Below are positions 55,536 through 64,000 of a DNA stretch of 64,000 bases, piece after piece (the first letter of the stretch is position 1; each line of letters begins with the position of its first letter). The notes below the pieces were generated by a model. It was not told the origin of the DNA. It saw only the letters and a program-made list of their open reading frames with translations, and made no database searches. This DNA comes from Manis javanica. Taxonomy: Eukaryota; Chordata; Mammalia; Pholidota; Manidae. A program made the position numbers and the translations under genes. The DNA is taken from assembly GCF_040802235.1 (NCBI RefSeq), contig NC_133167.1, positions 48,104,001 to 48,168,000 of the forward strand, in the 5' to 3' direction.

Positions 55536-58500
55536 ATGGCAATAAGTACATATCTCTCAATAGTCACCCTAAATGTAAATGGACTTAATGCACCAATCAA
55601 AAGACATAGAGTAAGAGAATGGATAAAAAAGCAAGACCCATCTATATGCTGCTTACAAGAAACTCACCTTAAACCCAAAGATAAGCATAGACTAAAAGTC
55701 AAGGGATGGAAAAACATATTTCAGGCAAACAACAGTGAGAAGGAAGCAGGGGTTGCAGTACTAATATCAGACAAAATAGACTTCAAAACAAAGAAAGTAA
55801 CAAGAGATAAAGAAGGATACTACATAATGATAAAGGGCTCAGTCCAACAAGAGGATATAACCATTCTAAATATATATGCACCCGATACAGGAGCACCAGC
55901 ATATGTGAAGCAAATACTAACAGAACTAAAGAGGGAAATAGACTGCAATGCATTCATTGTAGGAGACTTCAACACACCACTCACCCCAAAGGATAGATCC
56001 ACCGGGCAGAAAATAAGTAAAGACACACAGGCACTGAACAACACACTAGAACAGATGGACCTAATAGACATCTATAGAACTCTACATCCAAAAGCAACAG
56101 GATATACATTCTTCTCAAGTGCACATGGAATATTCTCCAGAATAGACCACATACTAGCTCACAAAAAGAGTCTCAGTAAATTCCAAAATATTGAAATTCT
56201 ACCAACCAATTTTTCAGACCACAAAGGTATGAAAGTAGAAATAAATTCTACAAAGAAAACAAAAAGGCTCACAAACACTTGGAGGCTTAACAACATGCTA
56301 CTAAATAATCAATGGATCGATGAACACATCAAAATAGAGATCAAGGAATATATAGAAACAAATGACAACAACAACACTAAGCCCCAACTTCTGTGGGATG
56401 CAGCAAAAGCAGTCTTAAGAGGAAAGTATATAGCAATCCAGGCACACTTGAAGAAGGAAGAACAATCCCAAATGAATAGTCTAACATCACAATTATTAAA
56501 ACTGGAAAAAGAAGAACAAATGAGGCCTAAAGTCAGCAGAAGGAGGGACATAATAAAGATCAGAGAAGAAATAAACAAAATTGAGAAGAATAAAACAATA
56601 GCAAAAATCAACGAAACCAAGAGCTGGTTCTTCGAGAAAATAAACAAAATAGATAAGCCTCTAGCCCAACTTACTAAGAGAGAAAGAGACTCAACACAAA
56701 TCAACATAATCAGAAATGAGAATGGAAAAATCACGACAGACTCCACAGAAATACAAAGAATTATTAAAGACTACTATGAAAACCTATATGCCAACAAGCT
56801 GGAAAACCTAGAAGAAATGGACAACTTCCTAGAAAAATACAACCTCCCAAGACTGACCAAGGAAGAAACACAAAAGTTAAAGAAACCAATTACGAGCAAA
56901 GAAATTGAAACAGTAATCAAAAAACTACCCGAGAACAAAACCCCGGGGCCAGACGGATTTACCTCGGAATTTTATCAGACACACAGAGAAGACATAATAC
57001 CCATTCTCCTTAAAGTGTTCCAAAAAATAGAAGAGGAGGGAATACTCCCAAACTCATTCTATGAGGCCAACATCACCCTAATACCAAAACCAGGCAAAGA
57101 ACCCACCAAAAAAGAAAATTACAGACCAATATCCCTGATGAATGTAGATGCAAAAATACTCAATAAAATATTAGCAAACAGAATTCAACAGTATATCAAA
57201 AGGATCATACACCATGACCAAGTGGGGTTCATCCCAGGGATGTAAGGATGGTACAACATTCGAAAATCCATCAACATCATCCACCACATCAACAAAAAGA
57301 AAGACAAAAACCACGTGATCATCTCCATAGATGCTGAAAAAGCATTTGACAAAATTCAACATCCATTCATGATAAAAACTCTCAGCAAAATGGGAATAGA
57401 GAGCAAGTACCTCAACATAATAAAGGCCATATATGATAAACCCACAGCCAGCATTATACTGAACAGCGAGAAGCTGAAAGCATTTTCTCTGAGATCGGGA
57501 ACCAGACAGGGATGCCCACTCTCCCCACTGTTATTTAACATAGTACTGGAGGTCCTAGCCACGGCAATGAGACAAAACAAAGAAATACAAGGAATCCAGA
57601 TTGGTAAAGAACAAGTTAAACTGTCACTATTTGCAGATGATATGATACTGTACATAAAAAACCCTAAAGACTCTACTCCAAAACTACTAGAACTGATATC
57701 GGAATACAGCAAAGTTGCAGGATACAAAATTAACACACAGAAATCTGTAGCTTTCCTATACACTAACAATGAATCAATAGAAAGAGAAGTCAGGAAAACA
57801 ATTCCATTCACCATTGCATCAAAAAGAATAAAATACCTAGGAATAAACCTAACCAAAGAAGTGAAAGACTTATACTCTGAAAACTACAAGTCACTCTTAA
57901 GAGAAATTAAAGGGGACACTAATAAATGGAAACTCATCCCATGCTCATGGCTAGGAAGAATTAATATCGTTAAAATGGCCATCCTGCCCAAAGCAATATA
58001 CAGATTTGACGCAATCCCTCTCAAATTACCAGCAACATTCTTCAATGAATTGGAACAAATAATTCAAAAATCCATATGGAAACACCAAAGACCCCGAATA
58101 GCCAAAGCAATTCTGAAAAAGAAGAATAAAGTAGGGGAGATCTCACTCCCCAACTTCAAGCTCTACTACAAAGCCATGGTAATCAAGACAATTTGGTACT
58201 GGCACAAGAACAGAGCCACAGACCAGTGGAACAGATTAGAGACCCCAGAAATTAACCCAAACATATATGGTCAATTAATATTTGATAAAGGAGCCATGGA
58301 CATACAATGGCAAAATGATAGTTTCTTCAACAGATGGTGCTGGCAAAACTGGACAGCTACATGTAGGAGAATGAAACTGGACCATTGTCTAACCCCATAT
58401 ACAAAGGTAAACTCAAAATGGATCAAAGACCTGAATGTAAGTCATGAAACCATTAAACTCTTGGAAAAAAACATAGGCAAAAACCTCTTAGACATAAACA

Positions 58501-59350
58501 TGAGTGACCTCTTCTTGAACATATCTCCCCGGGCAAGGAAAACAACAGCAAAAATGAGCAAGTGGGACTACATTAAGCTGAAAAGCTTCTGTACAGCGAA
58601 AGACACCATCAATAGAACAAAAAGGAACCCTACAGTATGGGAGAATATATTTGAAAATGACAGATCCGATAAAGGCTTGACGTCCAGAATATATAAAGAG
58701 TTCACACGCCTCAACAAACAAAAAACAAATAACCCAATTAAAAAATGGGCAGAGGAACTGAACAGACAGTTCTCTAAAAAAGAAATACAGATGGCCAAGA
58801 GACACATGAAAACATGCTCCACATCGCTAATTATCAGAGAAATGCAAATTAAAACTACAATGAGCTATCACCTCACACCAGTAAGGATAGCTGCCATCCA
58901 AAAGACAAACAACAACAAATGTTGGCGAGGCTGTGGAGAAAGGGGAACCCTCCTACACTGCTGGTGGGAATGTAAATTAGTTCAACCATTGTGGAAAGCA
59001 GTATGGAGGTTCATCAAAATGCTCAAAACAGACCTACCATTTGACCCAGGAATTCCACTCCTAGGAATTTACCCTAAGAACGCAGCAATCAAGTTTGAGA
59101 AAGACAGATGCACCCCTATGTTTATCGCAGCACTATTACAATAGCCAAGAATTGGAAGCAACCTAAATGTCCATCGGTAGAAGAATGGATAAAGAAGATG
59201 TGGTACATATGCACAATGGAATACTACTCAGCCATAAGAAGTGGAAAAATCCAACCATTTGCAGCAACATGGATGGAGCTGGAGAGTATTATGCTCAGTG
59301 AAATAAGCCAAGTGGAGAAAGAGAAATACCAAATGATTTCACTCATCTGA
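55536..59350 (+). pseudogene. L1 ORF2 (endonuclease-reverse transcriptase), broken by one stop and one frameshift
   Basis: ORF2p nicks target DNA and reverse-transcribes L1 RNA. The start is taken at the Met of '[16 protein letters not shown]', the usual ORF2 beginning; an in-frame ATG lies 27 bp upstream. Endonuclease motifs are intact: 'TLNVNGLN', 'LQETHLK', 'GDFNTPL' and 'SDHKGM'. The RT catalytic FADD is at 57630-57641. The Cys-rich C-terminal part near 58920-58975 ([18 protein letters not shown]) is present. Two lesions are seen: TAA at 57243-57245 (codon 570, between endonuclease and RT active sites), after which the same frame continues to 59144; and loss of one T near 59137 compared with the copy at 31474-31707, which truncates the last ~70 residues. 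Apart from these it reads through. Confidence 0.92.
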
Positions 59351-59688
59351 GGAGTATAGGAACAAAGGAAAAACTGAAGGAACAAAACAGCAGCGGAATT
59401 ACAGAACCCAAAAATGGACTAACAGGTACCAAAGGGAAAGGAACTGGGGAGGATGGGTGGGCAGGGAGGGATAAGGGGGGGAAGAAGAAAGGGGGTATTA
59501 AGATTAGCATGCATGGGGGAGAGGGAGAAAGGGGAGGGTGGGCTGCACAACACAGAGAGGACAAGTAGTGACTCTACAACATTTTGCTAAGCTGATGGAC
59601 AGTAACCGTAATGTGGTTGTTAGGGGGGACCTGATATAGGGGAGAGCATAGTAAACATAGTATTCTTCACGTAAGTGTAGATTAAAAA
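59351..59688 (+). other. L1 3' UTR with G-rich polypurine tract
   Basis: It begins after the ORF2 end at 59350. A G/A-rich stretch at about 59447-59545 holds many G-runs (three to seven G). Such polypurine, quadruplex-prone tracts are a conserved feature of mammalian L1 3' UTRs. It ends in an A-rich tract that has turned partly into (AAAT)n. Confidence 0.85.
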
Positions 59689-60126
59689 ATTAAAAAAAAA
59701 AAAAAGAAATAAATAAATAAATAAAAGGAGGATTACTCCTTGATAGGATAAAACTATTGGTAAATCAAAGATCAACGCATGCTTTAAATATCCTTAATGT
59801 TGATCACTTAAAGGGTGTCAGATGATCAGCTATGGAGGTATTCTTTTCTGATAATATTCCTTTCTCTTAATTAAAACAAAAAAAAAAGCAGTTACTGTGT
59901 GCTGACCTCCAATGAGTTTCTGCACAGTGGTATAGAGGGCATGTCAAAGTGTGGGCAAAGGGTCTGTTTGTTTCTATGCAGAAGATCAAGGCCTAGCTTG
60001 GATACCCAGAAAATGAACTAAGATACGATATGAGGAGGAGCTTCCAGCATCAGCACTCTCTGGAGGACTTGTGCCAGGGGATGATCATCAAAAAGCCTCC
60101 ACAGGGATCCGGACGATGCTGCGGTT

Positions 60127-60579
60127 GTGGCTGCATCCAGCCCACCGTCTCCTGGACTTGCCATAGGAATGAGGAGGGAGATGTCTAGGCTGGCATGTGC
60201 ATACAGTGAGACAACGAATTTGACCGGATCTGTACTGTTGGAACTCAACCAGGAGTTGGGAGGGGTGCAAGTTGTAGCACTCCAAAATCTCATGACTATA
60301 GACTATCTACGGTTAAAAGAACATATGGGATGTGAACAGATCCCAGAAATGGGCTGCTTTAATTTGTCTGATTTTTCTCAGACTGTTCAAGTACAATTGG
60401 ACAATATCCATCATATCATAGATAAATTTTCACAAATGCCTAGGGTGCCTAAATGGTTTTCTTGGCTTCACTGGAGATGGATGGTAATTACAGATTTGCT
60501 TTGTTTATGTCACCGTATTCCTATTATGTTAATATGTGTGTGCAAATTAGTTAGTAGTTTAAAACCTATACATACTTAA
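60127..60579 (+). pseudogene. Transduced ERV env transmembrane fragment, open frame
   Basis: A 150-codon frame that covers part of a retroviral TM ectodomain, with a 'VVALQNLMTIDYL' block where TM proteins carry their conserved central region, followed by a Trp-rich segment and a hydrophobic stretch near its end (about residues 115-140). An N-glycosylation-type NLTG lies near residue 31. The surface subunit, signal peptide and fusion peptide are not seen. It is unlikely to work as an envelope. The 11 bp missing from the other copy are present here. Confidence 0.75.
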
Positions 60580-61214
60580 GGTACTCTACAAGAAGATATG
60601 TCAAAGAAATAATCAATCCTCCCATGTTTCCTTCCATATGCTACCTCTATAGCTTTTCTTCTTCCTTCCTAATTAAACCCTTAAATAGAATTCGTGCCTC
60701 ATATCGAATTTACCGAGTATCATAATTCCTCCAGGTGGTAAAGATACCTCGAGACAAGTGCTGGGCATAGAAGCCACAGGGCATAAATCTGCAAAGAAGT
60801 AAAAAGCTAACTTTTGCAAACAATATGGCTTCTCTCTCACTTACCAACTTTACATTTCCCTGTATGGCCCCGGAAGATGACTGGTTAGCAGAGACGGGTA
60901 AGATTCCTCAAGGGAGGAACAACCTAAGACAGGCACAGTGGCAGGGGGGCCATCAGGTGAGAATTTGGGGATCAACAGAGGTGAGGCTCAGAAACTCCCC
61001 CCCTCCCCCCCCCCACTTTGAGAGAAATCTTCTGCATCCGTGGATGTCTTGCTGCCCTTGTCTAGCCTGGATTAATACTTAGTCCATAGGCACACACCTG
61101 ATCATCTGATCATCTACATTTGCCCTCTTACATAGAAAACTATGTTTTCTACCTTTATCTTGCATCTAGCTACCACTTCAACATTTTATTAAAAATAAAA
61201 ATAATAATAATAAT

Positions 61215-61225
61215 AGAGGGAGAAA
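61215..61225 (+). promoter_or_regulatory. Polypurine tract of the transduced ERV
   Basis: AGAGGGAGAAA lies directly before TGTGGGAGC, the LTR start. The juxtaposition identifies the downstream text as an LTR. Confidence 0.75.
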
Positions 61226-61548
61226 TGTGGGAGCAACATATAAATCAAGTACAAAAATGAAACGAATATTCATATTTGACCTGATTGTTTATAGGTCATA
61301 ATGCATGATCAAAACCGAAAGTTTCTGTGATGAATGCCCTTGTACTGTTCACCATGTAAGAATTTATTCACTATGTAAGAATTCGTTCACCATGTAAGAA
61401 CTTGTTCGTTATGCTTCAGAAGATTGGAGACTGACGAGAATTAGGCTTGAGATGGATTAATGATTGTACATTGAGCGTTGACCCCCCTATACTGAATTTT
61501 ATTGTTGTTAACAACCATTTGATCAATAAATATGAGAGATGCCCTCTC
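61226..61548 (+). repeat. Partial LTR (U3-R) of the transduced ERV
   Basis: About 320 bp from TGTGGGAG to the poly(A) site. It holds three tandem 19-bp units ('ttcaccatgtaagaattta' and variants) at 61348-61404 and a canonical AATAAA at 61525-61530. U5 is absent, as expected when the RNA was cleaved at the end of R. Confidence 0.78.
61348..61404 (+). repeat. Three 19-bp tandem repeats in the LTR
   Basis: Units 61348-61366, 61367-61385 and 61386-61404 share 'ttcac' and 'atgtaagaa'. Repeats of this kind in U3 often carry enhancer sites; that role is not shown here. Confidence 0.85.
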
Positions 61549-61554
61549 AAAAAA

Positions 61555-61570
61555 AAAAAAATGTTTGCTG
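61555..61570 (+). repeat. Target-site duplication, right copy
   Basis: The A-run followed by 'atgtttgctg' (61561-61570) repeats the word at 52805-52820. The A part merges with the poly(A) tail, so the left edge of this copy cannot be fixed. Confidence 0.9.
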
Positions 61571-64000
61571 AGATGGAAGTCTCGTTAATTTATCCATGGT
61601 TAGGTCCATATGCACTATTAAAAACCAATATTTTGCAATGAAATTAAACTTGAAATTAAATTAGTACTAATATAAGTGATTAAGAGGATATACTCAGTGA
61701 AAAATGTCAATACATTTATTATAATTGAATTTTATCTCATAGTACTGTTTGCTCCTTCAGGGAATATCACTTTAAGGCATTCTACTTATGAACTTCCTGC
61801 TCATTTAAAAACAGATTAATTCCAAAACTCGCTCAGAGGTTTTTATTTCTCTTTATCACAAATAATTAGCTTAATCAATTAGCAGCTGAAATTGTATCTG
61901 AAGTCATTATCAGGTTTAATTCCTGAGGAATATGTTGTGCCTTCTTTATTGGGAAACATGTATCACAATTTTCCTATGGCCTTTTTACTTTGCAAGGGCA
62001 AAGACTTTATAAATATAGAATAGCAAAAAGCCAAATCAAGATATATATATAACGAGGATTTTAAGATTATACATGGTCCTGCCTATGGGCATAGTGATAC
62101 TTTTTTTTAATATTTGGGCATGAATCAGCTTTCCTCTGAAAAGCCTCATCTTGCACTTTGATACATGAATATCATATATCACTTACACTTCTATTAGATG
62201 TCCATCACAACTTTATACAAACTTTTAAGGTTTGTTTAATTTTTTAAGGTTATCTCACTTGACAATTTTATATCACAAAACAAACCTTTCTTGTGCAATA
62301 CAATAATTATTTCTCAGTCATTGCATTTTTCTGTATCCTTATGCAGAAGAATCCACTTATTATATCTGTATATGTGCTCTGTATACATAATAAAGATGCC
62401 AACATCATGTTACTCACGCCTACATGGATGGTGGATTATTGGATAGATAGGTTTCCATTGTATGTTTGATCAGTCTTTTACCAGAGAACATGAGCTAAAT
62501 TACATACAATTGCCAGTTTGCCTTTGTTCATAAGAGATACAAAGTTAACATCCTGTTTTGACAACTTGCTTTTGCATTTACTTCTCATCCTATAATATTA
62601 CAATGTGATGCATTTTAAATGTTTAAGGCCTTCAGGTTTTTAGACATTTAAATTTTATTCTTTTCTAAAAATCTGCTACAGCAAAGAATTTGTGAAATGA
62701 TGGTTTTGTTAAAAGAATTAGCATCTTCTTTCTTGGTGGTATGGAAGCCGTCCCTGGCCTTTTTACCATATGTAGCCTTTTGCTTTTTCTTCTAATGCAA
62801 CTCATGAACCAGCTAACACTTTTGTGTAACTCAGTCAAGAGACCGAATTATACTTGAAGCATAAATAAAGGTGGAAGGATCACTATATTGTTTGCTACCA
62901 TGGAACTGAGGAAAAAGGTGTTTGTTGATGTGAATTTCATTTGAGGTTGATGAAATAAAAAGAACAATATCTTCAGAGGGGCTTCCCTGGTGCAGTACCA
63001 AATCAGGTAATGTTTTCTCAGCCCACAGTCATATGAAAGTACTACCAGTGAGTAAACCATTGGCAGGTGAGGTGAGATAGAGCTATTCTTACATAGCAAG
63101 AAAGGGCTCATTGTTCTTATTGTCACTGGGACTGTTATTATTCACCACTTGGACACACCTTTCAGGGTGCCCCATCCATTCAATGTTTTAGTGGTCACTT
63201 CCTCAGGAAGGAAGCCAGGAGGGAGGTAATGTGAAGGGCAGTTCAACCTTTGCAGTTCTACCCTGAGATATTGAAGATAATCTGTTGAAAATATTTTAGG
63301 GCCTGATGAGTGTATTCTTTAGGGCTTATTGTGCCCACAATCTGGATAAAAATCAGCATGAGAGGATGGTGGTGAGACAGTGATGACAAATATAACAGAC
63401 AATAAGGTCAAAGTTTCATCTTTCCACCAAAGTTTGGACAGTTTATAAATTCTTTAATCTTTTGATCTTTCAGCAGCAAACTTTTACCACCTTTATTTAA
63501 TTTAGCCTACTGTCCCATGTCATTGGGTGTATGAAGTCAAAGTAGTATAATAATTGTGTTTGTTTGTGTATGTGTGTGTGTTTTTCCTGAGGGGACCATG
63601 CTGATCATGACTGGCTGTGAGACAAGCTGGTGTAATGATAGAGGCAGAGACTTTTAGCATTCAGTATATTCAGTCTTGGGTTCCATTTCCAGTTCCAGTT
63701 CTGCTTTCTATTAGGAATATGATGCTATAGATATTACTTAACCTCTTCAAGCCTCAATTTATCATCTAAAACAAGTCAACAAGGCATGCTTACAGAGTTT
63801 TTAAGCCTTGAAGAAACTGATGTATGCTAAGTGCCCCTAGAGTGTCTGGAACATAGTTTATACACGAAAAATCCCTGTTGCTGCCCTTGTTACACTGTTG
63901 ATGTTGTTATGATTATTACTCAGACTGTGACAATCCTTTACTCCAAAGTCACTTCATCAAAGGTGAATATAACTTGCTAACTTACTTTAGAACTTCTATA
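61571..64000. other. Gene-free flank to the end of the window
   Basis: AT-rich sequence with no recognisable exon. A MIR relic lies at about 63640-63880 and a short TG-rich run near 63558-63580. Nothing else can be named. Confidence 0.55.
63640..63880 (+). repeat. MIR SINE relic
   Basis: The blocks 'cttgggttccatttccagtt', 'acttaacctcttcaagcctc' and 'aatttatcatctaaaa', with a tail near 'tgtctggaacatag', follow the MIR core in order. Confidence 0.65.

Larger units (their letters stand above)
59725..61548 (+). repeat. 3'-transduced ERV segment: env end, polypurine tract, LTR to poly(A) site
   Basis: This follows the L1 A-tract and is bounded by the terminal poly(A). It contains a retroviral env transmembrane frame (60127-60579), a polypurine tract (61215-61225) abutting an LTR start (61226), three 19-bp repeats (61348-61404) and an AATAAA (61525-61530) 18 bp before the poly(A). 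The segment therefore runs from within a provirus to its own LTR polyadenylation site. The same segment, in reverse, is at 29290-31090. Readthrough of an L1 located next to or in a provirus explains it; RNA template switching is an alternative for the first event. Confidence 0.87.
52821..61561 (+). mobile_element. Full-length L1 carrying a 1.8-kb 3'-transduced ERV segment
   Basis: One insertion of about 8.7 kb within a single target duplication. In order: L1 5' UTR with tandem monomers (52821-54416), ORF1 (54417-55316), spacer, ORF2 (55536-59350, two lesions), G-rich 3' UTR (59351-59688), A-rich tract with (AAAT)n (59688-59724), ERV env-LTR segment (59725-61548) and poly(A) (61549-61561). Only one target duplication bounds the whole, and none bounds the ERV part alone, so L1 and ERV segments arrived together. 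The perfect duplication and near identity to the copy at 28669-31760 point to a young insertion. Confidence 0.92.

Overview
This is mammalian nuclear DNA. Its one intact locus is the back-to-back mitochondrial chaperonin pair HSPE1 (Hsp10, minus strand) and HSPD1 (Hsp60, plus strand). The proteins differ only slightly from human Hsp10 and Hsp60 as I recall them. MIR, L2 and old L1 relics show a placental mammal. No lineage-specific SINE (Alu, B1, Can-SINE or bovine type) is visible, and the youngest repeats are L1 and ERV. I lean towards a laurasiatherian, possibly a pangolin, but only weakly.

Layout. 1-1744: flank of HSPE1 with MIR relics and one copy of a 150-bp repeat. 1745-3990: HSPE1, four exons, minus strand. 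3700-4700: CpG island and shared promoter with a perfect three-unit heat-shock element. 4490-14610: HSPD1, a non-coding first exon plus eleven coding exons, 576 codons. One intron uses a GC-AG boundary, and the Gly-Gly-Met tail is one unit longer than in human. 14.6-26.1 kb: gene-free DNA with old repeats and a rearranged duplication. 26,127-32,486: a betaretrovirus-like provirus on the minus strand with paired LTRs, a 5-bp target duplication, a tRNA-Phe-like primer site and large internal deletions. Nested in its leader is a 5'-truncated L1 composite (28,669-31,760). 32.5-52.8 kb: gene-free DNA with MIR, L2, an old LTR and microsatellites. 52,821-61,561: a full-length L1 on the plus strand carrying about 1.8 kb of another retrovirus (env end plus LTR) at its 3' end, all within one 16-bp target duplication. 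61.6-64 kb: gene-free DNA.

HSPE1 and HSPD1 encode the lid and barrel of one folding machine. The shared promoter allows both to be induced together by heat shock factor. The most unusual content is the L1-ERV chimera: two copies with the same L1/ERV junction lie in this window in opposite orientations. One of them carries a further ~600 bp of non-L1 flank, as expected from a second round of 3' transduction. The full-length copy has an intact ORF1, an ORF2 with one nonsense codon and one frameshift, and a monomer-repeat 5' UTR resembling mouse L1 promoters in organisation.
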